From: SZUA-36 sp963749115
GTDB lineage: Bacteria; Pseudomonadota; Gammaproteobacteria; Xanthomonadales; SZUA-36
NCBI GenBank assembly: GCA_963749115.1
Contig: CAVVLP010000017.1
Location: 106,871 to 170,870, forward strand
Direction of reading: 5' to 3'
DNA: 64,000 bases
This document shows positions 47,491 through 56,557 of this stretch, piece by piece (positions within the stretch are counted from its first letter, which is position 1; each line of letters begins with the position of its first letter). The position numbers were made by a program, and so were the translations under genes. A model generated the notes under the pieces. It worked only from the letters and a program-made list of their open reading frames with translations. It ran no database searches and was not told the origin of the DNA.

Positions 47491-49023
47491 TTAATCCCCG
47501 AGTGAGTCTATGGCTTTATCCAGCGCCTTGCTGGCATCACGAAATTCCTTGAGAGCATCAGAGGTTTCAGGCGACGCCACTTCGGTCATCGGCTGCCCGG
47601 CGGTCTTAAGCACTGAACCCGCCTGGCTGATTGCATGCTCCAATTCATCAAGAGAGCGCTCAATACATTCTGCCATATTGTCAGGGTCCGGCACGATTTG
47701 TTCGCAGGAACTGATACCGATCGATATTCTCCCGTGATAGCTGAGCACCACCAGGATCAACCCCAGACCATCGAGAATGGGTGCCATGCCAAAAGCACTG
47801 TGGATGCGCGCACCTGCAACATACAGCGGTACCGGTGGTCCCGGAACATTGGTAATGGTTACATTGAAAAATGGCCGATGGTGACCACCAAGCCGGGTTC
47901 TCGTATAGATCCGTGCCGCTGCCGCGAGGGTCTCGGAGGGTAAAAACTCGGTGATCTTGTTAGCCGGTAACGCACCGGCGTGAATTTTTGACCTTTGGGT
48001 GTTGGCCCGGATATGCGCCAGGCGATCGAGTGGATTGTCGATATCGGTGGCCAGGCTGACCAGCATCGCTGATACCTGGTTGCCGGTGCCTTCCTCTTCA
48101 CCACGAACAGATATTGGCGCCATCGCCACCAGCGGTTTGACTGGCAACTCGTCCCTGGCCGACAGGTAGCGACGCAAACCTCCGGCACAGATTGCGAGTA
48201 CCACGTCATTGATCGTCACTCCGGGTACGGCCTTGCGAATCGCCCTGACACGCTCGAAGTCAAAATTCTTACCCCAAAATGTTCTTGCTGAATTAATTGA
48301 CTGGTTGAATATGGTCGGTGGTGCACTCAATAACCTGGGTGGTGGTTCGATTCTTTTCAGTAGTCTCTCGGTTTGTAGTTGCGCCGTTTCCACTGCAGTT
48401 TTTCCGACAAACCCCGCCAGTTCGAGCGCCTTTTTTCCCGCCTTTGACCAGGAGCGGGCAATCACATCCATATTGGATGGTAATTCTTCCGGTTCCCAGT
48501 CATCTTCAGCTTCGATGCTACGGATATCAGGTGTAACATCGAGTAGCGCGGTCATCATCTCGGTGCTGGCTTTGCCATCCACCGCGGCATGATGGACGCG
48601 GGTAATCAGGGCGAATGAATTTTTTGATATTCCGCGAATGCTGTTGATACCGGTAACAAAGGTGATATCCCATAATGGCCGTTCACGATCCAGCACCTTG
48701 CCCCAGGTATCCGCCGCCACCTTCATCAATTCAGCCATTCCACCCGGATTTGGCAGGCAAACGTTGGGTAAATGGGCGTCCAGATCAAAACCGGGATCCT
48801 TTATCCAGTAAGGAAATGACAGCGACAGGGGCACTTCCACCAGGCGTTGCCGGAAAACCTTGGAGAGTTTTAAGCGGCTTTTAACAAGTGCATACCAGGT
48901 TTGATAGGAGAATCCAGCGGGCGCATCTTTTGCATCGATAACATACACGGCACCGATGGCCATCGGGCTGTGTTCACTTTCCAGGTAAATGAAAGTCGCA
49001 TCTAATGCTGAAAGCATATCCAT
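47491..49023 (-). CDS. Wax ester synthase/diacylglycerol acyltransferase
   Basis: The intact 510-residue protein has HHAAVDG at 144-150, the catalytic motif of WS/DGAT. Other family blocks are LSALDATFIYLES at the N-terminus, PLWDITFVTG (~117-126), NDVVLAICAGGLRRYL and NVTITNVPGPPVPLYVAGAR. It condenses acyl-CoA with fatty alcohol (wax ester) or diacylglycerol (triacylglycerol) at the membrane. The alcohol could come from the acyl-CoA reductase at 24.7-26.7 kb. The hydrolase gene follows after 7 bp. Confidence 0.95.
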   Translation of the reverse strand: MDMLSALDATFIYLESEHSPMAIGAVYVIDAKDAPAGFSYQTWYALVKSRLKLSKVFRQRLVEVPLSLSFPYWIKDPGFDLDAHLPNVCLPNPGGMAELMKVAADTWGKVLDRERPLWDITFVTGINSIRGISKNSFALITRVHHAAVDGKASTEMMTALLDVTPDIRSIEAEDDWEPEELPSNMDVIARSWSKAGKKALELAGFVGKTAVETAQLQTERLLKRIEPPPRLLSAPPTIFNQSINSARTFWGKNFDFERVRAIRKAVPGVTINDVVLAICAGGLRRYLSARDELPVKPLVAMAPISVRGEEEGTGNQVSAMLVSLATDIDNPLDRLAHIRANTQRSKIHAGALPANKITEFLPSETLAAAARIYTRTRLGGHHRPFFNVTITNVPGPPVPLYVAGARIHSAFGMAPILDGLGLILVVLSYHGRISIGISSCEQIVPDPDNMAECIERSLDELEHAISQAGSVLKTAGQPMTEVASPETSDALKEFRDASKALDKAIDSLGD

Positions 49024-49066
49024 AAGGGCGTATTTCCGGTCTTGTCTATCCGCTCATTATACTGTG

Positions 49067-49606
49067 TTAAAAACTCGAACCGGGTTCATTCAGAAACTCG
49101 ATCTCTTCAGCGTTTGATTGCCTGCCCAGCACCTTGTTCCGGTGCGGATACCGGCCAAACTTTTCGATAATCTTCTTGTGTTTGAATTCAAAATCCAGGT
49201 TGTTCTGGATACCATTTTTACGATATAGCTCAACCGCAACTTCGTGTATCTGCAATGACTCGCTATGCATGAAAGGCATATACAAGAAGCTTCTCTGCAC
49301 CGGTGTTAAAGCCTGATCCGCCGCGCAGGCAATGGCTTCCTGTGACAGGGCCAGGGCCAACGCATCATTTGCAAAAGCCAGCGCTGAATCTCTGAACATG
49401 TTTCGTGAAAACTGGTCCAGAACGATGATTTCTGCAAGTCTGCCTTCGGGTTGCGCACGCCACTCAAATAATTCACAACGACAAGCGCGGGCATGTGTCT
49501 CTGAAAACCGCTCAACTAAAAGCGCATCAAAAGCATCGTCCTTTCTCCACCACAGGGCCGGCTCGATCTCCTCGAACCAGAAATCTACAATTTGCTGATA
49601 CATCAT
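49067..49606 (-). CDS. DUF924-family protein
   Basis: The 179-residue protein starts IVDFWFEEIEPALWWRKDD and contains LAEIIVLDQFSRNMFRDSA, YMPFMHSE and FGRYPHRN, the signature blocks of DUF924, an all-helical TPR-like family. No signal peptide. Function unknown, though it is common in proteobacteria. It ends 43 bp upstream of the WS/DGAT start on the same strand. Confidence 0.9.
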   Translation of the reverse strand: MMYQQIVDFWFEEIEPALWWRKDDAFDALLVERFSETHARACRCELFEWRAQPEGRLAEIIVLDQFSRNMFRDSALAFANDALALALSQEAIACAADQALTPVQRSFLYMPFMHSESLQIHEVAVELYRKNGIQNNLDFEFKHKKIIEKFGRYPHRNKVLGRQSNAEEIEFLNEPGSSF

Positions 49607-49645
49607 TCAGGTCTCGCTTAAAAACAAAGTGCCTGGCGACACCAT

Positions 49646-49888
49646 TTATCCAATGATAAGTAGTGCTATCCAGGGCACTACATTGAATACTAAAACGATG
49701 ACCTTGAAGAACCCGATAAATGAGTAAAAGACCACGTCAAAAGTTTCCCGTGAAATGGGAATAAATTTGCTTTGCAGTCGATAAGCCAAATTCGGAACCA
49801 GCAGGTAAATCAAGGCCAGGAAAATCAACATACCGGTATTAATAATGGTGCACCACATGAAAAACGAAGTGAGTGTTTGAATATCCAT
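49646..49888 (-). CDS. Small two-helix membrane protein (DUF6868-like)
   Basis: I chose the ATG at 49888 because AAGGAAA lies 7 nt upstream. The 80-residue protein has helices at ~7-31 (FMWCTIINTGMLIFLALIYL) and ~52-78 (FIGFFKVIVLVFNVVPWIAL). The layout and the sequence resemble DUF6868 proteins. Function unknown. It follows the HEAT-operon terminator, so it has its own promoter. Confidence 0.7.
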   Translation of the reverse strand: MDIQTLTSFFMWCTIINTGMLIFLALIYLLVPNLAYRLQSKFIPISRETFDVVFYSFIGFFKVIVLVFNVVPWIALLIIG

Positions 49889-49946
49889 CAGTGTGTTTCC
49901 TTTGTTACCGGAAACCCAGTATAGCGCTTTAGTTTTTCGCAATGAA

Positions 49947-49972
49947 CAAAGGGCCACCGAAGTGACCCTTTG
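49947..49972 (-). terminator. Terminator after the HEAT-repeat operon
   Basis: On the minus strand CAAAGGGTCAC and its imperfect complement GTGGCCCTTTG form an 11 bp stem (one mismatch) around TTCG, followed by TTCATTG. It lies 27 bp after the stop at 49999. Confidence 0.7.
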
Positions 49973-49998
49973 TCTTTCTGCAGGCTTGCAACTTTTCT

Positions 49999-51027
49999 TT
50001 AGCGGGTTAACAGCTCTGTCAATGCCGCAACACTACCCTCGTTATCCGACTGTGCCAGCCAGAAAATAGCCTGGCGCCGCACCGTACGAGGTGCCTGGTC
50101 GTTTTGTATAAGTTCCAGCAATACCTGGTCACCAGTGCCATCAGGCAACTGCGAAATTGCGAACACGGCTTGCTCTAAAACATCTTCATCCTGCTCGGTT
50201 TCGATTACTTTCAGCAACCAGCCCCGCGCCTGTTGCGGGTATGCTTCAGCCAGCCAGAACATTGCTTCACCTCGCTGCTCCGGGTCTGAATCAGACTTGC
50301 TTATTTTAAATAACAGCTCGGCCGCTTCAGTCGTATTGTTTTGGGCCAGCGCGAAATTTATCGCACGTCGCACGTCACCCCTGGGGAGGTCTGCCAGTAA
50401 TTTCTTCAGTATCTTGAAACCCTGTTCACCGCGGGTGTCACCCAGCCAGAAGATTGCTTGCTCGGCTAAATCTTCTCTGGTTTCTTTTGCCAACGAATAG
50501 AGACGCTGGCTCGCATCCGGGCTGCGGTGTAAGGCCAAGGCAAAGAGTGCTGAATCGCCTGCCGAATCATCACTATCTGTACGCGCTATATTTTCCAGCC
50601 AATCCAGCCCGGCGACTGCGTCCACACCTCCAATCCAGGTCACGTGCGCACCATTGGCTTCCACCGGGCATGACTCACCGACGACACGAAGGTCGCGGAC
50701 CTGCCCTTCACGAATCTCGCTGAAAACAATTATGTTTTCCGCTATCGGAGAGTCTGATCTCGTACCGTAGCTTTGGTGTTTGCTTTCCAGGCTGCAACCG
50801 GCTTCACCCATGCCGTTCCACTTGCCTTTCCAGCAGCAAGGTGAGCGTGTGCCCGCCTGGGCCGGCAGACTGAACGCCAGCCAATGCCCCTCTGCTTCCT
50901 TCATCACACTTGCCGGGTTGGAGACCGACGTATCACCGGTCACTTCAGCATTTAACAACTCACCTGCCTGGGCCCAGCTATGACTGCTCAGCATCAACAG
51001 GGCCAAACTCAGCCATTTGGTCTTCAT
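49999..51027 (-). CDS. Exported HEAT-repeat protein (second in the ECF operon)
   Basis: The 342-residue protein has a signal peptide (1-20, ending SWAQ). A ~115-residue N-terminal region with four Cys (ACS-type spacing in RSPCCWKG and GEAGCSLE) is followed by HEAT-like repeats of ~31 residues (LAEQAIFWLGDTRGEQGF, AINFALAQNNTTEAAELL, RGEAMFWLAEAYPQQAR, LEQAVFAISQLPDG, RRQAIFWLAQSDNEGS). Such repeats bind proteins in the periplasm. The start overlaps the preceding HEAT gene by 4 nt (ATGA). It is the last of four coupled genes controlled by an ECF sigma factor. Function unknown. Confidence 0.85.
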   Translation of the reverse strand: MKTKWLSLALLMLSSHSWAQAGELLNAEVTGDTSVSNPASVMKEAEGHWLAFSLPAQAGTRSPCCWKGKWNGMGEAGCSLESKHQSYGTRSDSPIAENIIVFSEIREGQVRDLRVVGESCPVEANGAHVTWIGGVDAVAGLDWLENIARTDSDDSAGDSALFALALHRSPDASQRLYSLAKETREDLAEQAIFWLGDTRGEQGFKILKKLLADLPRGDVRRAINFALAQNNTTEAAELLFKISKSDSDPEQRGEAMFWLAEAYPQQARGWLLKVIETEQDEDVLEQAVFAISQLPDGTGDQVLLELIQNDQAPRTVRRQAIFWLAQSDNEGSVAALTELLTR

Positions 51028-52583
51028 CCTTTATTCTCCAGCATTTCAAAGAGGTACTGATCAGCTTCTTCTGACTCCATGATGGTCAGCATCTGCAGCA
51101 TTTCCCGCTTGAGTTCCGGGTCGGTCTCGGTTTTCATCAGGCTGATCAGTCCCTCGACATTCTCCATGATCATCATGGATTGGATAACCGCCTTTTTTTC
51201 CGAGCGTGATCCATTCGGATAAAGCCCTGCGAGGTAGCGGGCTGCATCTTCATCATCGCTGACTGCCAACATTTGTATGGCCTGGGACCGCAATTCTTCA
51301 TTCGTTTCGGTCTGCAGCACTTTCTCGAGTCCATCTATATCATCCGCGATCATCATGGATTCAAGAATCAGTTTACGCAGCTCCATTTGTTCAATACTTG
51401 CGTAAAGCGCACCCATTTCCTCGGTCGCTTCCATCACACCCAACATGTGAATCGCTTCGCGCCTGAGCTCGGTATCGGTCTCGGTGCGTACGATTTTCAG
51501 TGCCAGTTCCTTCGCGTCATCCATCATCACGAGGGATTCGAGGATGGCCTTCTTCTCCTCGATGCTGGTCGCATTGTCATAGACTGACTCGAGCAACTCG
51601 GCCGCGCCTTCATCGTCTTCCATTGCGATGCCTTGTATGGCCGTTTTACGCAATACGGGGTTTGTCTCTGTCTCAAGTACCTGCCGTAAGGTCCGGGTGT
51701 CACCGGCCAGGAAATAGGCTTCAAGGACAGCGGCTTTTGTTTCATCATCTTTGAGTGTCGGGTAGATTTCCCGCAATGCATCCGTCGCATCCATCAGCCC
51801 CAGCGTGCGGATGATGTCCCTTTGCAGCTCCGGACTCTTTTCCGCTTTAAGAAGGTCGCTCAGAATTTCCACCAGTTCACCCGATTCATCACCGATCATA
51901 TAGGCGTGAATGACGGCTTGTTTGACTTCAATGCTATCGGATTCCCGGTACAGGTCTGCAAGCAGGTCGATCGAAGGCTGATTATCGGAGATACCCAGCA
52001 TGTGAATGGCATTTGCCTGTAGCTCCGGATCCTTGCTGTCACGTGCGATACGTGCAATCGCCTGCTGGGCCACGGGGTCGTCACTCATGCCCAACATGAA
52101 AAGCGAGTCGTTACGAATGCTTTCTGAATCGGTGTTATTCAACATATCCAATACCAACGGCAGCGCTCGCTCCGGGTCGCGATCCATTAACTGGGCCAAT
52201 GCAAACATACGGAGATCCTCGTCCATACCGGATTTATCCGTGACTTCAGCCAGTACCGGCGCGGAGCCTTCATACTCGATCTGTAATAGCTGCGACTCTT
52301 TTACCCAGCGACTGTCCGGGTATTTGCGCTCCAGGGTTTTCACCTGGCGCTCCGCTTCTTTTTTGCGTCCGGCTTTGTAAAGTGCATGTGCACGCCAGTA
52401 CATGGATGTATCGGCCGTACTCTTATCGGCCTTGATGGCCTCTTTGAACTGCTCGGCAGCAGCCGTCCAGTTCTGCTCTCGCAGTGCCTTCTGACCTTCA
52501 TCGTAGGGGGTCTGGGCCAGCACCGTTGCTGCAACCAGTAGCGTGGTCAGCGTGACTGTTCTCAAGTAGTTTTTAATATCCAT
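51024..52583 (-). CDS. Exported TPR/HEAT-repeat protein (ECF operon)
   Basis: The 519-residue protein has a signal peptide (1-24, ending VLAQ). A TPR-like pair (YDEGQKALREQNWTAAAEQF, then KAGRKKEAERQVKTLERKYP) precedes ~12 HEAT-like repeats of ~31 residues with the pattern ET-(D/N)-x-ELRREAIxML (for example at ~330-519). The repeats differ little from one another, so they probably arose by recent internal duplication. It would act as a periplasmic scaffold or sensor. It lies 10 bp after the anti-sigma gene and overlaps the second HEAT gene by 4 nt. Confidence 0.88.
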   Translation of the reverse strand: MDIKNYLRTVTLTTLLVAATVLAQTPYDEGQKALREQNWTAAAEQFKEAIKADKSTADTSMYWRAHALYKAGRKKEAERQVKTLERKYPDSRWVKESQLLQIEYEGSAPVLAEVTDKSGMDEDLRMFALAQLMDRDPERALPLVLDMLNNTDSESIRNDSLFMLGMSDDPVAQQAIARIARDSKDPELQANAIHMLGISDNQPSIDLLADLYRESDSIEVKQAVIHAYMIGDESGELVEILSDLLKAEKSPELQRDIIRTLGLMDATDALREIYPTLKDDETKAAVLEAYFLAGDTRTLRQVLETETNPVLRKTAIQGIAMEDDEGAAELLESVYDNATSIEEKKAILESLVMMDDAKELALKIVRTETDTELRREAIHMLGVMEATEEMGALYASIEQMELRKLILESMMIADDIDGLEKVLQTETNEELRSQAIQMLAVSDDEDAARYLAGLYPNGSRSEKKAVIQSMMIMENVEGLISLMKTETDPELKREMLQMLTIMESEEADQYLFEMLENKG

Positions 52584-52593
52584 AATGGTGTCC

Positions 52594-53352
52594 TTAAACC
52601 GATATTTCGGGTTTGTTTAATTGCTTGTTCATGACGCGAACCCTGAACAAGAGGCCATCTTTGACTTCCTGCTGCATGCGTTCGCGGGTTGCCGGCGAGC
52701 CCGATTGGGCCTCGTAGGCCAGCTCGATCAGCAAAGGTTCGAGATCGGCCAGGAATGCGGCGAGTTTGTGATTGCCCTGCGAAACTGCTGCCTGCCGGTA
52801 TAAACGATTGGCAACCAGCATATCGGTGGCGTATTCAGTTTCATTGGCGCTGGTCTCTGAAGTATTGACGAACTGGGTCAATACCAGGTTGACCTGCTCC
52901 AGGTGGGTGGATACCGAGTGGCTTAAAAGGCGGCCGGAATCTATGTTTGCCAGAGCCACCGGAATCACGCCTGTCGGAGCAGTGGGGTCATTGATGATTT
53001 CCTGTCCACCATTACGACCCAGCGTAAATGCCAGCGCTGCAACCAGGGCAATGGAAAGTGCGCCGGCCAGGCTGAATCGTGGTTGAACCAGGGTAGCAAA
53101 CCAATCACCCAAACGGCCCGTGGATTTTGTATCTGCTTCACCCAGTTGCGATGAAATTCGTTGCCAGACTTCTGCACCATAATCATCGCCACGCTGTGGA
53201 GGCACATAAGCATCGGCCAATTTAAGTTCGGCACACAAAGCATCGTAACGGGCTGACAGCTCTTCTGATTCAGCAACCATCACGGCCAGGGCCGGGTCGT
53301 CGTGTTCGCCGTAATAAAGCAGCGTCAGGTCTTCGTCAGTGATATGTCTCAT
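52594..53352 (-). CDS. Anti-sigma factor-like membrane protein
   Basis: The 252-residue protein begins MRHITDEDLTLLYYGEHDDP, the start of many anti-sigma domains, and has one membrane helix (~92-112, FSLAGALSIALVAALAFTLG). A ~135-residue periplasmic part with a helical C-terminus (ERMQQEVKDGLLFRVRVMN) follows. The zinc-binding HxxxCxxC motif of ZAS domains is absent. It overlaps the sigma gene by 4 nt (ATGA), which ensures paired synthesis. It would hold the sigma factor at the membrane until a periplasmic signal arrives, perhaps through the HEAT proteins. Confidence 0.82.
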   Translation of the reverse strand: MRHITDEDLTLLYYGEHDDPALAVMVAESEELSARYDALCAELKLADAYVPPQRGDDYGAEVWQRISSQLGEADTKSTGRLGDWFATLVQPRFSLAGALSIALVAALAFTLGRNGGQEIINDPTAPTGVIPVALANIDSGRLLSHSVSTHLEQVNLVLTQFVNTSETSANETEYATDMLVANRLYRQAAVSQGNHKLAAFLADLEPLLIELAYEAQSGSPATRERMQQEVKDGLLFRVRVMNKQLNKPEISV

Positions 53353-53900
53353 GTTGCCACCAGTGGTCTTAGTGCAATGCGCATCTTCTTGACTGCGCGG
53401 AAAATGTTCTGTTTACAGGCGCCCGTGGTTATTTCCATGATGTGGGCGACTTCCTGGATGGAATGGCCTTCGTAGTGCTTTAGTAGCAGGGCGGTGCGTT
53501 CCGCCTCACTCAAATCCATCATGGCGACCTGTGTATGCCTGCTGATATCGATCTGGGTACCTGTATCCGGTAACGATGCCGCACGGTCGATCGTTTCCCA
53601 TTCAGGTTCCGGGGTCTCGAACTGTTTACGCCTGACGTGTTTACGCAGGTAATCCATGGCGGTATTGACCGTGATCCGGTGCAACCAGGATTTAAAACTG
53701 GCATCCATCCGGAATTCGCCAATTTTTCGCCAGGCCTTGATAAAAGCCTCCTGGACAATATCTTCAGCGGCAGTTTCATCACCGCTCAGACGCCAGGCCA
53801 GGCGGAACATCGCATGGCTGTGTTCCAGCACCAGTTCACGGAACGCAGCGCGATCGCCCCTGGCTGCCTTGCGGATGATTTTTTGTTCGATTTGGCTCAT
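53349..53900 (-). CDS. ECF-type RNA polymerase sigma factor
   Basis: The 183-residue protein has sigma region 2 (FRLAWRLSGDETAAEDIVQE, AFIKAWRKIGEF, SFKSWLHRITVNTAMDYLRK) and region 4 (LSEAERTALLLKHYEGHSIQ, EVAHIMEITTGACKQNIFRA). It is the head of a four-gene operon: sigma, anti-sigma and two exported HEAT-repeat proteins. The organisation matches ECF systems that sense envelope state. The target promoters are not known. The ATG at 53900 is preceded by no strong Shine-Dalgarno sequence. Confidence 0.93.
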   Translation of the reverse strand: MSQIEQKIIRKAARGDRAAFRELVLEHSHAMFRLAWRLSGDETAAEDIVQEAFIKAWRKIGEFRMDASFKSWLHRITVNTAMDYLRKHVRRKQFETPEPEWETIDRAASLPDTGTQIDISRHTQVAMMDLSEAERTALLLKHYEGHSIQEVAHIMEITTGACKQNIFRAVKKMRIALRPLVAT

Positions 53901-53924
53901 TTCAGAAGTATAGACGGGAGGGGT

Positions 53925-53942
53925 ACGGCTTAGGTTAGCCGT
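53925..53942. promoter_or_regulatory. Inverted repeat upstream of the ECF sigma gene
   Basis: ACGGCT-TAGGTT-AGCCGT is a perfect 6 bp inverted repeat 24 bp upstream of the sigma ATG. It could be an operator or a 5' leader hairpin of the operon. Confidence 0.35.
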
Positions 53943-54011
53943 TTAGCCAAAATAAAAATTTCTAATGAAGAGATTAGATCAGGGGAATGTGGACCGGGTG
54001 TCTACTGAACA

Positions 54012-54257
54012 CTAATGGGTACCTGCCAATAAACCCGCAACACTCAGGTCTTCATCTATATCCGGCCAGTGAATTCCTTCACCATCACCCATTAGCTCCC
54101 AGTTTTGACGCTGGCTAACATTGGCCTTTGAAAGCATGGGGAACCAGTTGAGAGGAGCAGAGATTGTGCGGCCATCCAGTAACTCGACGGATATTGAATC
54201 ATCGGTAAATTTCACGTCGCGCGCCTGCGCATGTAACTCAACGGCCAAAATGCTCAT
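54012..54257 (-). CDS. DUF2442-family protein
   Basis: The 81-residue protein matches DUF2442: DVKFTDDSISVELLDGRTIS, then WFPMLSKANVSQRQNWELMG and GIHWPDIDEDLSVAGLLAG. These small proteins are found after DUF4160 genes. The pair is sometimes listed among toxin-antitoxin candidates, but this has not, to my knowledge, been settled. It overlaps the DUF4160 stop by 20 nt, so the two are coupled. Confidence 0.9.
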   Translation of the reverse strand: MSILAVELHAQARDVKFTDDSISVELLDGRTISAPLNWFPMLSKANVSQRQNWELMGDGEGIHWPDIDEDLSVAGLLAGTH

Positions 54258-54474
54258 TCCATGCCTCCAGCAAAAACTCTCTGTTTTCGATCACCATTAC
54301 CCGAATTTTCCTAATATCTTTCGATGGGAACCTTGTTGCACCTGCAAGAGACACTGGTTCCAACCAAAACTTTGCCAACATCCCGTCTCGTTGAACATGG
54401 ATATGTGCGGGTTCTCCATACTCATTACTATAAAAGAAAAAACGAAAAGGACCAATTCTCAATGTTGTAGGCAT
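54238..54474 (-). CDS. DUF4160-family protein
   Basis: The 78-residue protein matches DUF4160: IGPFRFFFYSNEYGEPAHIH followed by a short beta segment, RVMVIENREFLLEAWNEHF. The EPAHIHV motif is invariant in the family. It is upstream of and overlaps the DUF2442 gene by 20 nt. Together they form a compact mobile-type pair next to hairpin element D. Function unknown; a type II toxin-antitoxin role is a hypothesis only. Confidence 0.9.
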   Translation of the reverse strand: MPTTLRIGPFRFFFYSNEYGEPAHIHVQRDGMLAKFWLEPVSLAGATRFPSKDIRKIRVMVIENREFLLEAWNEHFGR

Positions 54475-54686
54475 GCCCCAAGCCTACTTCGACGTATCTT
54501 AGCATTTGAGTGGCGAATTGCCCGTTGTGGTGTAGGGATTTGTTGGTTCTTTGACGAATAGGGTTTTTACTCTGACCCACTGCTGTCCCACTTAATCTAG
54601 TTTCCTCAAGCTGGAACGTAGGCCAGTCATGGGCTTGTGAGAATAAAGTGCCCGTGGGACATGGGAACCAGATCTGTCGACCGCCA

Positions 54687-54792
54687 AGGGGGAGTGCTGT
54701 CTTGATTCAGGACACATCGTGAACCCATCCATGGGGATTCGGTCGCGACTTCCCTGTCGCTCACGGTCCTGAATCAAGACAGCACTCCCCCT
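54687..54792. repeat. Two-headed hairpin element, copy D
   Basis: Perfect 27 nt arms (54687-54713, 54766-54792) enclose a 52 nt loop. Read on the minus strand the loop starts CGTGAGCGACA like copy C and holds GCGAC-AGGGAA-GTCGC and CCCAT-GG-ATGGG mini-hairpins. The distal arm sequence is unlike that of the other copies. It lies in the 382 bp gap (54475-54856), 64 bp after the DUF885 gene stop. Confidence 0.88.
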
Positions 54793-54856
54793 CGCCTACG
54801 ATAGTGCTATCCATGGGGAATGTCATCGGCGTGTCCAGAGCCCAGCCCCACCCACC

Positions 54857-56552
54857 CTACTCCATCAACGATCGGACCTGTGTACCATCGCCGGTGAGTT
54901 GCCAGTGAATCAATGACACGGGAATCACACCCTGTTGGTCTACCTGCCCGAAAAAATCAGACAAGATGATTTCCTCTTCCGACTGGCGGCCCATTTCGGC
55001 CAGTAACCGTTCGATCAGGTATTTACCCGTAATATAGCTGCTGCCGTAACCGGGTTGACGCATATAGAGCAGTTGTTCAAAACCCAGCAGGTCGAGGTCA
55101 TCGCGCATCCAGCCACGCGGTGTGCGGGCAACATGAAAATTGCGGGCTTCCTGCATGGTGAATATATTGGCGTGCGCATATAAGGAGCCGAGACCGCGCG
55201 CAGCGCGTTGCGCCAGCATGATCCAGACAACCTCACGTGCACGTGGATTGTCGTCATACAAACCTGCGTGCATCATCATTTCTTCAAAACCAGTCGACAT
55301 GCCTTCCGAACGGCTATCCCAAATGTTGTAGAGCAAGGCCTCACGGCGGATAGGGCTGGGGTGTGGTTGTGTTTCCATCAATGCCAGGTCGAACCAGTGG
55401 TACCAGTGGGTCCATAGTGCCAGCAATTCGTGGTGGGAGACCGTGTAGAAAAAATTACGTGACGCTAACGGTACAAACTCACCCATATGGGCGCGTAACA
55501 CCGGTTCGATGTAATCATAATCAGGCAATATATCTTCGTTGCGCAGGAACGCCGTAAACCTGATTACCGCCTGATCGGCACGTTTTCGATACTCTTCTGG
55601 AGTGGCAATCGGCACCAGCGGTGGAAGATTACGATTGTGGAACTCCTCCAGCACCAACATGGAAACGGCACGATCCAGCTCCCGCTGAAGTAAAGCGACC
55701 TCTTCCTCCCAACTCAACGGTACCAGGTGTACATTGCGCAGTTGCCAGGTGTAATTATCTTTGCCAATACCGGATGGTCCGGTCTTTGATGGAGACTGCG
55801 CCTCCAGCCACTCTATAAAACCGGTGGTCGCGTCACTGGCACTCTCAAGAGCAGTCTTGAATTCATCACCGGTCGCTTCGGTTTTGGCTGCCAGTTCAAC
55901 AAGCGCAAGCTCCTGATCCCTGAGGTTCTGGATACCGGCAATCCATAACTCACGCGCATTACCCGTCAGGTTGACACGTGCCTGTTGCAGGAGTGGTGGA
56001 ATGGTCTTCAATTGTGCACTGAGTTGGGCCTCGGCCTGTGGATTTAGCGGGAACTCATAAGTCCACAATTCCACCAGCGCATGATGAGTCGGACCTTCAT
56101 GGGCGGGTGTATCACTTTGATCGGTCCAGACCGAAGTATAGAAAGCCGGATCGCGAACCCAGGACTTAAGAACACGGATATTGAAATCCATGCCATTCAT
56201 CTCTGCCCGCACCAGGTGCCAGTCTACCTGCTGCCCCACCGGCCAGTTTTCGATTTCAAATGATTTCAACCGGGCCTGGTAGGTTTTTAGCTCCTGGTGG
56301 CGCCGTGCGGTCGTTTCCGCACTGTAGTCCGGCGCACCGTCAAGCAAGGGCGGGCTTTCAAACTCGCGCCACTCTTCGAACAGGACCAGTAAATTCTCGT
56401 AGGTATTGACGCTTGCTGTCTGCTGAGCCGATCCTGACAAGGGCACTACCGCAAATGCCAGCATCAGCATGATAGGACAGTACTTTTACAAAGTGTGATC
56501 GGACAGTTTGCCGGCAATTGATCCTGAAACCGTTGACGTTCTTGATTGACAT
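54857..56552 (-). CDS. Exported DUF885-like protein (frameshift in the signal peptide)
   Basis: The body (~535 residues) is a mostly helical protein with DUF885-type C-terminal blocks: SRSEGMSTGFEEMMMHAGLY, RQPGYGSSYITGKYLIERLL and ILSDFFGQV. The HExxPGHxxQ motif of active DUF885 peptidases is not visible, so activity is uncertain. The uncorrected ATG at 56470 gives a leader without a basic start. Removing one base near 56473 joins VKVLS to IMLMLAFAVVPLSGSAQQ and gives a normal signal peptide beginning at ATG 56552 (or 56561), close to the TfoX stop. The corrected length is ~564 residues. Confidence 0.7.
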
Positions 56553-56557
56553 TGATG

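Noticed and set aside
54012..54474. DUF4160/DUF2442 called as a proven toxin-antitoxin system
   Set aside because: Only gene order and overlap support it; no catalytic toxin motif was recognised.
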